A DNA stretch of 55,940 nt from Bog-473 sp052148295 (GCA_052148295.1 JBKQIP010000151.1:1-55940); one strand, 5' to 3'. Positions 31,126 through 40,179 are shown, numbered from the stretch's first letter. Program-made: numbers and translations. Notes: generated by a model not told the origin, from the letters alone.

Positions 31126-33260
31126 GCGAGCGGGGCGCCACTCTCCACCGGGACGCCCGCGCCAGACGGGAGGTCTCCGGTGAAGTCGATGCCGGCGTCC
31201 GGGTCGGGGGCGGACGGGTCGAGACCGGTCACCATGGCCGGGGCGGCGGACGTCGGCTCGGTGGCCCGGCGTCGACTGCCCGGTACCAGCGCCAGAGCGC
31301 CGCCCAAACCGATCAGCAGGCCGCCGGCCCACAGCCAGGCCAGGAGCGGCTCGATCACCACACCGATGGCCACCGAGCCGGCGGGCAGGTTGGCGATGGG
31401 GTTGTTGCCCGAGGTAGTGCCCGAGTCGCCGACCTGGTCGAACGTCAGGTACACGTCACCGAACACACTGGAGTCGATGGCCGGCGTGCCGACCGAGGAC
31501 AGCGCGCTGCCGAAGCTCGTGATGGCCGGAGCGAACACGCCACCGTCGTCCACCTTGACCAGTGCCTCATCGGACTCTCGCGACGGCGTGGTGACGTTGC
31601 GCAGGCCCTCGAACTGGAACTGGTGCCCGTCGAAGGTGACCACGGCGCCCTGGTGCAGGGCCAGCTCGGTCTGGTGCCGGTAGGTCGTGGCGGCGATGAT
31701 GCCGACGGCCATGACGATGACACCGAGGTGGACCACCATGCCGCCATTGGTCCGCCCCACCAGCCCGCGCCACCAGCCCACGTGCCGGGTCTGGGCGGCC
31801 CGGACCGAGAGCACCAGCGCGCGCCCGGCGGTGGCCGCGGCCATCGCCGCCAGACCGAAGCCGACCAGGGGGGCGAACCCGCGCAGGCCGAAGACCACGC
31901 AGAGCACCACCGTGAGCGCGCCGATCCACACCGGCAGGGCCAGGCGATGCCACAGCACGCCGGCGTCGATCTTGCGCCAACTCAGCACCGGCGCCACGCC
32001 CATGAGGAAGAGGAGCGCCAGGCCCACGGGGACGGCCACGATGTTGAAGTACGGAGCGCCGACCGTCACCTGCTGCTGGGTCAGCGCCTCGTAGAGGAGG
32101 GGGTACAGCGTCCCCAACAGGACCACGAAGGCGAAGCCCACGAAGAGCAGGTTGTTCAGCAGGAACGCTCCCTCCCTCCCGAGGGGGGCATCGATGCCCC
32201 CCGGTGAGCGCAGACGATCGCCCCGCCACGCGATCAACCCGAAACCGACGATGACCACCACGAAGAAGAAGGAGATCAGGATGGGCCCGAGCGACGATTC
32301 GGAGAAGGCGTGCACCGAGACGATCACCCCGGACCGGGTCAGGAACGTACCCAGAATGGTGAGGGCGAACATGGCGATCGAGAGCGAGAGGTTCCAGACC
32401 CGCAGGAGCCCCCGGCGCTCCTGTACCAGCACCGAATGCAGGTAGGCGGCGGCACACAGCCACGGGAGCAAGGCGGCGTTCTCCACCGGGTCCCAGCCCC
32501 AGAAACCACCCCATCCGAGCACCTGATACGACCACCAGGCTCCGAGCACGATGCCCACGCTCAGAAAGGTGAACGACACCAGGGTCCAGCGCCGGCACTC
32601 GATCTGCCATCGGTCGCCCACCCGACCCGTGGCCAGCATGCCGATGGCGAAGGCGAAGGGCACGGTGAACCCGACAAAGCCGATGTAGAGGCAGGGCGGG
32701 TGGATGGCCACCAGCGGGTTGTCCTGCAGCAGCGAATTCGGGCCCAATCCGGAGGTGACGTCGTGGGTGGTGACGAAGGGATTGGCCGGCCGGGTCATGA
32801 GGCCGAAGAAGAAGGCCGACACCACATAGAGCACGAGGGTGGCCCAGCGGACGACGAGATCCGCCGCCAGATGGCGGTAGCGCCACACGAAGATCGTCAA
32901 GAAGACGGCCAGGATCAGACCCCACAAGAGGATCGAACCGGCCAGGGCCGACCACAGGCCGGTGATGGAGTACAGCAACGGGGTCACCCTGCTGTTGTTC
33001 TCCGCCACGAAGACCAGGCTGAAGTCGTGGGTGATCAGCGCATGTTCCATGGCCGCCGTGGCCAGGACACCGCCCGCCAGCACGACGGGAGCGAAGAGAC
33101 GCCCGTCGCCGATGCCGGAGCCGGAGCCGGGCCTTGGCTCAACGGAAGGTGCGACGGTGTGGCGCGCCCGCACCAGACCCACGGCGATCACCACCGCTCC
33201 GACCACGCTGGCCACAAAGGCCAGCCACACGCCCAACGTTCCCAGCGACGCGTCCAGCAT
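31122..33260 (-). CDS. ccmF: heme lyase subunit CcmF
   Basis: 712 residues and about 14-15 membrane segments. The WWD domain is WGGFWGWDPVENAALLPWL (tryptophan-rich heme-handling loop), with PPCLYIGFVGFTVPFAFAIG and ENNSRVTPLLYSITGLW of the CcmF family. It ligates heme from holo-CcmE to apocytochrome. It starts 2 nt after ccmE. The C-terminal extension after the last membrane segment is Ala/Pro-rich. Confidence 0.96.
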   Translation of the reverse strand: MLDASLGTLGVWLAFVASVVGAVVIAVGLVRARHTVAPSVEPRPGSGSGIGDGRLFAPVVLAGGVLATAAMEHALITHDFSLVFVAENNSRVTPLLYSITGLWSALAGSILLWGLILAVFLTIFVWRYRHLAADLVVRWATLVLYVVSAFFFGLMTRPANPFVTTHDVTSGLGPNSLLQDNPLVAIHPPCLYIGFVGFTVPFAFAIGMLATGRVGDRWQIECRRWTLVSFTFLSVGIVLGAWWSYQVLGWGGFWGWDPVENAALLPWLCAAAYLHSVLVQERRGLLRVWNLSLSIAMFALTILGTFLTRSGVIVSVHAFSESSLGPILISFFFVVVIVGFGLIAWRGDRLRSPGGIDAPLGREGAFLLNNLLFVGFAFVVLLGTLYPLLYEALTQQQVTVGAPYFNIVAVPVGLALLFLMGVAPVLSWRKIDAGVLWHRLALPVWIGALTVVLCVVFGLRGFAPLVGFGLAAMAAATAGRALVLSVRAAQTRHVGWWRGLVGRTNGGMVVHLGVIVMAVGIIAATTYRHQTELALHQGAVVTFDGHQFQFEGLRNVTTPSRESDEALVKVDDGGVFAPAITSFGSALSSVGTPAIDSSVFGDVYLTFDQVGDSGTTSGNNPIANLPAGSVAIGVVIEPLLAWLWAGGLLIGLGGALALVPGSRRRATEPTSAAPAMVTGLDPSAPDPDAGIDFTGDLPSGAGVPVESGAPLA

Positions 33261-33262
33261 CG

Positions 33263-33775
33263 CTAGTTGGTCGTCCCCTTCTTGGCCTTGGCCGAATGCG
33301 AGGGTGCCGGGGCGTAGGTGGACGAATGCTTGACCAGGATCTGGTTGGACAAGAAGTCGGTCGAGGCAGCCGAGGCGAAGTGCCCGACCACGACCACTCC
33401 GATGTTGGGTTGGAACAGTTGCGGAGGAGTCCCGGTGTTGTCCACGGCCACCGTGTGGTGTCCCTGCGTGATGTCGAAGTCGGTCCCGGCGGCGGTGGGA
33501 TGGATCGATCCGGGGACGACGTAGCCCTGCAGGCGGAAGGTGGACGTGCCCAGATCGCTCTTGTGGGCGAGCGCCTGCGTGACCGTGTCGTAGTAGTTGA
33601 GCGCGTTGCCGAGCCCCTCGACCAGCAGGAAGACCAAGGCCGCGGCCAGCAGGACGAAGACGGCCACCAGGCGCTTGCCACTCCGTCGGCGTGGACCCGG
33701 CAGTGCGGGGCCCCTGTGCGTGCGGTCCGTCGGGGAACCTGAAGAAGTGGTGGACTCGCTGATCGTCTCGGTCAC
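33263..33775 (-). CDS. ccmE: heme chaperone CcmE (HxxxY type)
   Basis: 170 residues. A basic N terminus (PGPRRRSGKR) and one membrane anchor (about 37-57) are followed by an OB-fold domain (FRLQGYVVPGSI, HHTVAVDNTG, IGVVVVGHF). The heme-binding loop is ILVKHSSTYAP: His with Tyr four residues on (HxxxY), as in proteobacteria, not the CxxxY of archaeal-type CcmE. A C-terminal low-complexity Lys/Thr tail follows. GTG 33775 overlaps the preceding stop (GTGA). Confidence 0.93.
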   Translation of the reverse strand: MTETISESTTSSGSPTDRTHRGPALPGPRRRSGKRLVAVFVLLAAALVFLLVEGLGNALNYYDTVTQALAHKSDLGTSTFRLQGYVVPGSIHPTAAGTDFDITQGHHTVAVDNTGTPPQLFQPNIGVVVVGHFASAASTDFLSNQILVKHSSTYAPAPSHSAKAKKGTTN

Positions 33776-33954
33776 GGCCGCCCGCCGGGAACGACCGGAG
33801 CCGTGGTCCCGTCAGTGGCGGGCGCCTCCGGGAGCTCGCTCGCCTGGGCCACCTTGAGGGCGCGCTCCCAGCGGCGGCGGCGCAGCAACAGGCTGATGCC
33901 GTACAAGAAAACGGAGCCCAGGGCGGCGACGTAGCCGGCGATCACGTAGCTCAT
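33772..33954 (-). CDS. ccmD: CcmD-like small membrane protein
   Basis: 60 residues: one membrane helix (about 3-24), then a basic cluster LLLRRRRWERAL, the size and charge pattern of CcmD, which helps release holo-CcmE from CcmABC. The sequence is divergent, so the call rests on size, topology and position between ccmC and ccmE with ATGA/GTGA overlaps at both ends. Confidence 0.78.
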   Translation of the reverse strand: MSYVIAGYVAALGSVFLYGISLLLRRRRWERALKVAQASELPEAPATDGTTAPVVPGGRP

Positions 33955-34766
33955 GGCGCACCCCCGCTCGGGGTGGACGCCGCCGCGCCGACGCCGGTCA
34001 GCTCATGACCCTCGCTCCAGCGCTCCGACAGGGAGACTTCGAGCTCCTGGTCGCCCACCTCGTCCTGCAGGACCTCGATCCGGTAGCGCACGCCGAGGAG
34101 CCAGACGAAGATCAGCGAGAAGGCGATGAACCCGATGAGCAGGGTCCACAGCATGATGCCGTGGACGTGGAGATCAAACCCGGGATCGAGGATGGTGCCC
34201 CCCTGGTGGAGGGTGTTCCACCAGTCGACCGAGAAATGGACGATGGGCACGTCGACCGCCACCAGCAGAGCGGCCACCGCGCAGCGACGAGCCCGGATGG
34301 CCGGATCGGCCGGGACACGCCGCAGCGCCAGGTACCCGAGCTCGAGGAGGAGAAGGAGCGCCGTCGACGTCAGTCGAGCGTCCCAGGTCCACCACACCCC
34401 CCACACCGGACGTCCCCACAGCGAGCCCGTGACGAGGGTCAGCGCCGAGAACAGTGCGCCCACCTCGACGGCCGACGCGGCCAGGCGGTCCCAGAAGAAC
34501 GACCGGGTCCGGGGCCACAGGTACAGGAGGCTGCCGACCGCCGCCACCCCGCCCGCCAGGTAGAGCGCCACCGTGGCGATCGGCGGGTGGATGTACAGCA
34601 ACCGGGCCAGGTTGCCTTGCGTCACGTCGGGCGGGGTGACCCACAGGCCGAGCCAGAGGGTGCAGGCCAGGCCGATCACACCGAGAACGCCCACCACGTC
34701 GAGCCAGCGGGGCCGGGAGGCGGCGGGAACGACGGCGGGAGCGGCGCCGGCCGGAGGGGCGCTCAC
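33951..34766 (-). CDS. ccmC: heme exporter/heme-handling protein CcmC
   Basis: 271 residues and six membrane segments. The WWD segment VWGVWWTWDARLTSTALLLL is the CcmC signature, and YIHPPIATVALYLAG and VHFSVDWWNTLHQGGTI hold the conserved His ligands. It loads heme onto CcmE. GTG 34766 was chosen because it overlaps the ccmB stop (GTGA). The C-terminal cytoplasmic tail is about 45 residues longer than in proteobacteria. Confidence 0.95.
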   Translation of the reverse strand: MSAPPAGAAPAVVPAASRPRWLDVVGVLGVIGLACTLWLGLWVTPPDVTQGNLARLLYIHPPIATVALYLAGGVAAVGSLLYLWPRTRSFFWDRLAASAVEVGALFSALTLVTGSLWGRPVWGVWWTWDARLTSTALLLLLELGYLALRRVPADPAIRARRCAVAALLVAVDVPIVHFSVDWWNTLHQGGTILDPGFDLHVHGIMLWTLLIGFIAFSLIFVWLLGVRYRIEVLQDEVGDQELEVSLSERWSEGHELTGVGAAASTPSGGAP

Positions 34767-35431
34767 GCGGCCTCCTGGAGCGGCCCGTAGAGGACGATGC
34801 CGATGACGAGGTAGATCACGGCGAACGGGACCAGGACCCGGAGCCACTCGGTGCCCGACCCCGCATTGCCGTCGAGGGCGGCCTGCCAGGCCTTCGAGCC
34901 GGCCAGGAGCACCGGGGCCAGGACCGGGAGCACCAGGAGAGGCAGCAGGGTGTCACGGACGTGGAGGCCGGCGGAAAGGGCGCCGTAGAGGACGCCGGCA
35001 CAGGCCAGCCCGACGGTGGCCAGCAGCGAGGCGGCCACGGCCAGCCACACCACGTGCACCCGCACGCCGAAGAGAAACGTCACCCCGGCCCACAGCACGA
35101 TCTGGAGGAGGAGCAATTGCAGGCCGACCGCGGCGGCCTTGCCCAGGAAGATGCCGGCCGGGTCGATGCCCGAGAGGCGCAGTCCGTCCCGCGTGCCCTC
35201 GCCGGACTCGATGGCCACGCTGCGCTGTACGGCGAGGACCGTGGAGAAGAGCACGGCGATCCAGAAGATGCCGGGGGCGGCGTGGCGGAGCGGGGCAGCC
35301 GCCGGCCCGATGGCGAAGGCCAGGAGAACCAGGACCAAGAAGGCGAACGGGACCACCTGCCACAGCGCCACGCGCGATCGCGCCTCGATCCGCAGGTCCT
35401 TGCCGGCCACCAGGAGGGCGTCACGCCACAT
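34763..35431 (-). CDS. ccmB: heme ABC exporter permease CcmB
   Basis: 222 residues and six membrane segments. DLRIEARSRVALWQVVPFAFL and ESGEGTRDGLRLSGIDP (the coupling loop, E-x-E-x-G-T/L-ExL pattern) are CcmB hallmarks. It is the membrane partner of CcmA. ATG 35431 overlaps the end of ccmA by 11 nt. Confidence 0.93.
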   Translation of the reverse strand: MWRDALLVAGKDLRIEARSRVALWQVVPFAFLVLVLLAFAIGPAAAPLRHAAPGIFWIAVLFSTVLAVQRSVAIESGEGTRDGLRLSGIDPAGIFLGKAAAVGLQLLLLQIVLWAGVTFLFGVRVHVVWLAVAASLLATVGLACAGVLYGALSAGLHVRDTLLPLLVLPVLAPVLLAGSKAWQAALDGNAGSGTEWLRVLVPFAVIYLVIGIVLYGPLQEAA

Positions 35432-36152
35432 GCCACGCCCCCATGGTGCCCGGCGCGGGGGCGGAATCCGCCGCGGGCACGGCAGCGAGGATGGGCCGGC
35501 GGCCACCGACGGCTTCGCTCTCCACCCGACCGCCGGTCATGGACACGACACGGTCGGAGAGCGGCACGGAGAACTCGGGTTCGTGGGAGGACAGCAGCAC
35601 CGAGGCGCCGTCGGCCACCGCCTCGTCGATGAGCTCCCCGAGCAGGGTGCGGGAGGCGGCATCGAGGCCGGCGTGCGGCTCGTCCAGCAGCCACAGGGCG
35701 GGGCGGCGGGCCACGAGCGCGGCCAGGGCCACCCGCCGTCGCTGCCCGGCCGAGAGGCGGCCGGCCGGGGTCGAGCGCAGCCGGCCCACCAGGCCCAGGC
35801 GCCGGAGCGAGGCATCGGCCGCGCTGGCCGGCAGGCCCAGGGCCCGGACGGCGAAGCGGACGTTCTCCGCCGCGCTGAGCTCGTCGTAGAGGGGGGCGGC
35901 ATGGCCGAGCAGGCCGACGTGGCGACGGACGGCGGTGTGGTCCCGGGTGACGTCGATCCCGAGCACCTGTGCCTCGCCGGAGGTGACCGGCAGGAGGCCG
36001 GCGCAGGCCCGCAGCAGGCTGGTCTTCCCGGCGCCGTTGGCGCCCACGACGACGACGACCTCCCCCGTCTCGACCGACAGGTCGACCCCGGCAAGGGCGG
36101 GGAAGCGGCCGGCGAGTGCGACGGCGGCGCGGAATTGGACGACGGGGGCCAT
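35421..36152 (-). CDS. ccmA: heme ABC exporter ATP-binding protein CcmA
   Basis: About 243 residues. Walker A VVGANGAGKTSLLR, signature LSAGQRRRVALAALV, Walker B ALWLLDEPHAGLD, and H-loop SSHEP. With CcmB, and with CcmC and CcmD, it powers release of holo-CcmE. Two starts are in frame: ATG 36167 lies on a TACCAT hexamer that looks like the operon's -10, so ATG 36152 was chosen. It is the first gene of ccmABCDEFGHI, all overlapping or within a few nt. Confidence 0.93.
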   Translation of the reverse strand: MAPVVQFRAAVALAGRFPALAGVDLSVETGEVVVVVGANGAGKTSLLRACAGLLPVTSGEAQVLGIDVTRDHTAVRRHVGLLGHAAPLYDELSAAENVRFAVRALGLPASAADASLRRLGLVGRLRSTPAGRLSAGQRRRVALAALVARRPALWLLDEPHAGLDAASRTLLGELIDEAVADGASVLLSSHEPEFSVPLSDRVVSMTGGRVESEAVGGRRPILAAVPAADSAPAPGTMGAWHVA

Positions 36153-36216
36153 GGCCTTCGCCCCCATGGTAGGGGGGGTGGGTCCGGGGGTTCCAAGCGG
36201 CGCCTGGAGATCTCCC

Positions 36217-36222
36217 TAACAT
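36217..36222 (+). promoter_or_regulatory. -10 element for leaderless VOC gene
   Basis: TAACAT, then 7 nt, then ATG 36230. Two GTG codons inside the 7-nt gap would not be transcribed with full leaders. Confidence 0.55.
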
Positions 36223-36229
36223 CGTGGTG

Positions 36230-36622
36230 ATGCTGCGGATAGAGGAGGTCGTCGTCGACGCCAGGGATTGCTCCACCCTGGCCGAATTCTGGCGGGAGGC
36301 CCTGGGATGGCGCATGGGCGGCGCGGACGAGGACGGCGACGTGCTCCTGGAGCCACCGGCCGGGAGCGCCGAGGCCGGAGTGGCCCCCGACCTGCTGTTT
36401 CAGCGCGTCCCCGAGGCCAAGGAGATCAAGAACCGTCTCCATCTCGATCTCAGGCCGCTCGACCAGGCGGCCGAGGTGGACCGACTGGAGGCGCTGGGGG
36501 CGACCCGGATCTCGGTCGGCCAGGAGGACGGCGTGACGTGGGTCGTCATGGCCGACCCCGAGGGCAACGAATTCTGCGTGCTGCAGACCCTGGCCGACGA
36601 GGCGGTGACCGGCCCGTCCTGA
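36230..36622 (+). CDS. VOC family protein
   Basis: 130 residues. RIEEVVVDARDCSTLAEFWREALGW is the N-terminal half of a glyoxalase-like VOC domain; HLDLRPLDQAAEVDRLEALGA and VMADPEGNEFCVL the C-terminal half. It belongs to the bacterial VOC group of unknown substrate with an H-x-D-x metal site (HLDL). Divergent from ccmA and 10 bp before a DJ-1-like gene. Confidence 0.82.
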   Translation: MLRIEEVVVDARDCSTLAEFWREALGWRMGGADEDGDVLLEPPAGSAEAGVAPDLLFQRVPEAKEIKNRLHLDLRPLDQAAEVDRLEALGATRISVGQEDGVTWVVMADPEGNEFCVLQTLADEAVTGPS

Positions 36623-36632
36623 CGGGAACCCC

Positions 36633-37499
36633 ATGGGCCTCGTGCTGCTCCCCCTCCCGGCGCTGGACTTCGACCCGACCGAGGTGGCGGTCAGTTGGAG
36701 CGTCCTCACCGGCCGCGGCCACGAGGTGATCTTCGCCACCCCCGACGGGCGGCCGGGACGGGCCGACGACCTCATGATCACCGGCCGAGGGCTCGACCCC
36801 TGGGGAGCGGTGCCGCTCCTGCGCAACATCACGCTGATCGGTCGGGCCCTGCGGGCCAATGCCGACGGTCGGCGGGCCTACGTCGCCCTGCAGCGGGACC
36901 GGTCCTTCACGACCCCGCTGTCCTGGCGCGAGGCCCGGGCTTCGGACTTCGACGGCATCGTGCTGCCGGGTGGGCACCGGGCCCGTGGGATGCGGGAGTA
37001 CCTCGAGAGCGAGCTCGTCCAGGAATTGGTGGTGCAGTTCTTCGCGGCGGGACAGCCCGTGGGGGCGGTGTGCCACGGGGTCCTGGCCGCGGCGCGCAGC
37101 GTCGACCCGGCGACCGGGCGCTCCGTGCTGCACGGCCGGCGCACCACCGCCCTCACGTGGCAGCTGGAGCGCACGGCGTGGACGATCGCCCGTCGCTCGC
37201 GCTTCTGGGATCCGGACTACTACCGCACCTACACCGAGGAGCCCGGACAGGAGGCGGGCGCCATGTCGGTGCAGCACGAGGTGACCCGGGCCCTGGCCCG
37301 GGCGGAGGATTTCCTCGACGTCCCTCTCGGGGCGCCGGACTACCGGTTGAAGACCAGCGGCCGGGCCCGGGACACCATGGACGACGCGCGCCCGGCCTGG
37401 GTGGTGCGTGACGGGAATTACGTGTCGGCCCGCTGGCCCGGCGACGTCCACACCTTCGCCCGCACGTTCTCCGAGGCGCTGGCGGGGATGCCGTCATGA
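36633..37499 (+). CDS. DJ-1/PfpI superfamily protein (type 1 GATase-like)
   Basis: 288 residues. VAVSWSVLTGRGHEVIFATPDG at the N terminus, IVLPGGHRARGMREYL, and PVGAVCHGVLAAARS (nucleophile-elbow Cys followed by His) define the Hsp31/PfpI superfamily. The C-terminal 130 residues (RTYTEEPGQEAG, DFLDVPLGAPD, WPGDVHTFARTF) are extra. Substrate is unknown; proteins of this type include glyoxalase III and chaperone-like members. ATG 36633 is 10 bp after the VOC gene, with GGGAACCCC between. Confidence 0.83.
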   Translation: MGLVLLPLPALDFDPTEVAVSWSVLTGRGHEVIFATPDGRPGRADDLMITGRGLDPWGAVPLLRNITLIGRALRANADGRRAYVALQRDRSFTTPLSWREARASDFDGIVLPGGHRARGMREYLESELVQELVVQFFAAGQPVGAVCHGVLAAARSVDPATGRSVLHGRRTTALTWQLERTAWTIARRSRFWDPDYYRTYTEEPGQEAGAMSVQHEVTRALARAEDFLDVPLGAPDYRLKTSGRARDTMDDARPAWVVRDGNYVSARWPGDVHTFARTFSEALAGMPS

Positions 37500-37512
37500 T
37501 CGGCCGCCCGCA

Positions 37513-37541
37513 TTGTCGCGGTGCACCCGGTGCCGTACGAT
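37513..37541 (+). promoter_or_regulatory. promoter for the COG4705-like gene
   Basis: TTGTCG (37513-37518), a 17-bp spacer and TACGAT (37536-37541). The hexamer is 9 nt before ATG 37551, so the leader would be 0-3 nt. Confidence 0.55.
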
Positions 37542-37550
37542 TCGCGTCTC

Positions 37551-38342
37551 ATGGACGCCCGTCGACGGGACGCCTCGAAGGTCCCGCCCACCATCACCGC
37601 CCTCTTCTGGTTCACCAAGCTGGTCTCGACCGCCATGGGAGAGGCCGTCTCGGACTCGCTGGTCAAGCAGCTCCACCCCGACCCCGCGGTGGCCCTGGGA
37701 TTCGTGCTCTTTGCTGCCGCGCTGGGGTTGCAATTCTGGGTGCGCCGTTACATCGTCTGGGTCTACTGGTTGGCCGTGGCTGCGGTGGCGGTGTTCGGGA
37801 CGATGGCGGCCGACGTGCTGCACATCCAGTTCGGCATCCCGTACCCGGTGACGACCGCCTTCTTCGCCCTCGTGCTGGCGGCGGTCTTCATCGTGTGGAA
37901 CACCGTCGAGAAGACGCTGTCCATCCACAGCGTGAACACCCCCCGGCGCGAGCTGTTCTACTGGCTCACGGTCTCGGCCACCTTTGCCCTGGGCACCGCG
38001 GCCGGCGACCTGCTGGCGACACCGCTGGGACTGGGGTACTTCTCCGCCGCCCTCGTCTTCATCGGCCTGATCGCCATCCCGGCCCTCGGCTACCGCTTCT
38101 TCGGCATGAACGCCATCCTGGCGTTCTGGTTCGCCTACGTGGTGACCCGGCCCATCGGCGCCTCGTTCGCCGACTGGATGAGCAAGCCGCCGAACATCAG
38201 CGGACTGGGCTGGGGAGACGTACCGGTCGCCCTCGGCCTCATGGGCGTGTTCGTCGTCCTGGTCGCCGTGATCACGCTCACCGAGCGGCGCCGCAGCGCC
38301 CCCGCCCGGGCCGGCCGGCCGGCGGGTGCCCCGGCCGCTTAG
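37551..38342 (+). CDS. COG4705-like multi-pass membrane protein
   Basis: 263 residues and about seven membrane helices, four pairs with a repeated TALFWFTKLVSTAMGEAVSD / FFALVLAAVFIVWN / FYWLTVSATFALGTAAGD arrangement that suggests an internal duplication. This resembles uncharacterised COG4705 proteins. No catalytic motif is obvious. The protein is convergent with ccdA, 10 bp apart. Confidence 0.75.
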   Translation: MDARRRDASKVPPTITALFWFTKLVSTAMGEAVSDSLVKQLHPDPAVALGFVLFAAALGLQFWVRRYIVWVYWLAVAAVAVFGTMAADVLHIQFGIPYPVTTAFFALVLAAVFIVWNTVEKTLSIHSVNTPRRELFYWLTVSATFALGTAAGDLLATPLGLGYFSAALVFIGLIAIPALGYRFFGMNAILAFWFAYVVTRPIGASFADWMSKPPNISGLGWGDVPVALGLMGVFVVLVAVITLTERRRSAPARAGRPAGAPAA

Positions 38343-38352
38343 CACTCGTGCA

Positions 38353-39138
38353 CTAGCTCCTGGTGAGACGGCTCAGCCCGATGTGGTCGAGCAGGTGGGA
38401 GAACTGGGTGGAGACCCAGGCCACGTTGTCGGTGAGCAGCAGGATGCCGAAGACGACCAGGACGAGCCCGGCCACCGCCTCGACGATGGACAGGCTGCGG
38501 CGGGCCCGGGCGAACATGGCGGTGAGGCGTCCGAAAGCCAGCCCGGTGATCACGAACGGCACGCCCAGCCCGAGGGAGTAGGCGAAGAGCAGCAGCACGC
38601 CGCCGGCCAGGGAGGCGTCGCGTGCGGCCAGGCCCAGCACGACACCCAGGACCGGACCGATGCACGGAGTCCAGGCGAAGGCGAAGGCCATGCCCATCAC
38701 CGGAGCGGCCCATGCGCCCAGGGTCGAGGGTCGCACGTCGAAGCGGCGCTCGCCGTTGATGCGGGTCAGGAAGCGCAGCGGCACGCCTCCGAGGTGCGAC
38801 CACCACTCGCCGGGTAGGGCGCCCACGACGAGCAGGAGGCCGAGCACGATCACCACCAGGCCGCTCAGGTGGGCCAGCGGCACCTCGTGGGAGTCGAGCA
38901 GGTGCCCGATACCCGATGCCGCCGCACCCAGGGCGACGAAGACGACGGTGAAGCCGCCGACGAAGAGGGCGATGCCGGTGAGCATCGGGCGGGTGATCGA
39001 CGCCGCCGCGTTCCCGGGGGCGGTGGCGGACAGCTCGGCTGCCGAGAGGCCCGAGACCATGGAGAGGTAGCCCGGGACGAGGGGCAGGACGCACGGCGAG
39101 AGGAAGGAGAGGATCCCGGCCCCGAAGGCGACCAGCAC
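38353..39138 (-). CDS. ccdA: cytochrome c biogenesis protein CcdA (DsbD-like transmembrane domain)
   Basis: 261 residues and six membrane segments. ILSFLSPCVLPLVPGYLSMV and AFAWTPCIGPVLGVVLG hold the two redox Cys in the membrane. It carries electrons from thioredoxin to extracytoplasmic thiol-disulfide proteins, so it can feed the CcmG encoded in the ccm operon 7 kb away. GTG 39138 is the first start codon in an open frame that begins 54 nt earlier; the upstream frame has no start, so a few N-terminal residues are uncertain. Confidence 0.9.
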   Translation of the reverse strand: MLVAFGAGILSFLSPCVLPLVPGYLSMVSGLSAAELSATAPGNAAASITRPMLTGIALFVGGFTVVFVALGAAASGIGHLLDSHEVPLAHLSGLVVIVLGLLLVVGALPGEWWSHLGGVPLRFLTRINGERRFDVRPSTLGAWAAPVMGMAFAFAWTPCIGPVLGVVLGLAARDASLAGGVLLLFAYSLGLGVPFVITGLAFGRLTAMFARARRSLSIVEAVAGLVLVVFGILLLTDNVAWVSTQFSHLLDHIGLSRLTRS

Positions 39139-39192
39139 GCCGACCGGGTCGGCCGATATGGCGGCGGTGGGAAGAGGCGCTGGAGACCCCGC

Positions 39193-40164
39193 CTACCGGA
39201 GGGTGCTGCGGACCAGGTTCATGTCGGCCTCGACCATCATGGTCACCAGGCCCGGGAAGTCGACCTCGCGGTACCAGCCCAGCACCTTGTGGGCCTTGGA
39301 GGGATCGCCGACCAGGAGGTCGACCTCGGCGGGGCGCAGGAACTTGTCGTCGATCACCACGTGCTGCTCCCAGTCCAGATCCGCCGCGGCGAAGGCCAGG
39401 CGGCAGAGCTCGCGCACCTCGTGGGTCTCGCCGGTCGAGACGACGTAGTCGTCCGGGCGGTCCTGCTGCAACATCAGCCACATGGCCCGCACGTAGTCGG
39501 CGGCGAAGCCCCAGTCCCGCTGCGCATCGAGGTTGCCGAGGTGCAGCTTGTCGTCGAGACCGTGCGCGATGCGCGCCACCCCGTTGGAGATCTTGCGGGT
39601 CACGAACTCGAGGCCGCGACGGGGTGACTCATGGTTGAAGAGGATCCCCGAGGTGGCGTGCAGGTCGTAGCTCTCGCGGTAGTTGACGGTGATCCAGTGG
39701 CCGTACACCTTGGCCACGCCGTAGGGGCTCCGCGGGTACAGCGGGGTGGTCTCCACCTGGGGGACCTCCAGCACCTTGCCGAACATCTCCGAGGAGCTGG
39801 CCTGGTAGAAGCGGATCTCGGGGTCGACGAGGCGGATGGCGTCGAGCAGCCGGGTGACGCCCAGGGCGGTGGTCTCGCCGGTGAGGACGGGCTGGCTGAA
39901 GCTGGTCTGGACGAACGACTGCGCGGCCAGGTTGTAGACCTCCGTGGGCCGGTGGTCGCGCAGCATGTTGATCAGCGAGACCTCATCGAGCAGGTCGCCG
40001 GCCACCAGCTCGACCTTGTCCTGGATGTGGGCGATCCGCTCGAAGTTCACCGTGCTGGACCGGCGCACCATGCCGATGACGATGTACCCCTCGTTGAGGA
40101 GGAACTCGGCCAGATAGGAGCCGTCCTGGCCGGTGACGCCGGTGATGAGTGCCCGCTTTGCCAT
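39193..40164 (-). CDS. gmd: GDP-mannose 4,6-dehydratase
   Basis: 323 residues, a Rossmann SDR. ALITGVTGQDGSYLAEFLL is the NADP-binding motif (G-x-x-G-x-x-G), and SPYGVAKVYGHWITVNYRE has the catalytic Tyr-Lys. NHESPRRGLEFVTRKIS and LGNLDAQRDWGFAADYVRAM are typical of Gmd. It converts GDP-mannose to GDP-4-keto-6-deoxymannose, a precursor of fucose or rhamnose-like sugars. A TATCGT hexamer 9 nt before ATG 40164 suggests near-leaderless initiation. It is divergent from a glycosyltransferase gene. Confidence 0.95.
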   Translation of the reverse strand: MAKRALITGVTGQDGSYLAEFLLNEGYIVIGMVRRSSTVNFERIAHIQDKVELVAGDLLDEVSLINMLRDHRPTEVYNLAAQSFVQTSFSQPVLTGETTALGVTRLLDAIRLVDPEIRFYQASSSEMFGKVLEVPQVETTPLYPRSPYGVAKVYGHWITVNYRESYDLHATSGILFNHESPRRGLEFVTRKISNGVARIAHGLDDKLHLGNLDAQRDWGFAADYVRAMWLMLQQDRPDDYVVSTGETHEVRELCRLAFAAADLDWEQHVVIDDKFLRPAEVDLLVGDPSKAHKVLGWYREVDFPGLVTMMVEADMNLVRSTLR

Positions 40165-40173
40165 TGGGCGGTA

Positions 40174-40179
40174 ACGATA
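40174..40179 (-). promoter_or_regulatory. -10 element for gmd
   Basis: TATCGT on the minus strand, 9 nt before ATG 40164. Confidence 0.4.

Noticed and set aside
36165..36167. ATG 36167 as ccmA start
   Set aside because: This codon sits inside TACCAT, the only -10-like hexamer in the region, so a transcript from that promoter would lack it. ATG 36152 was used; the case is not closed.
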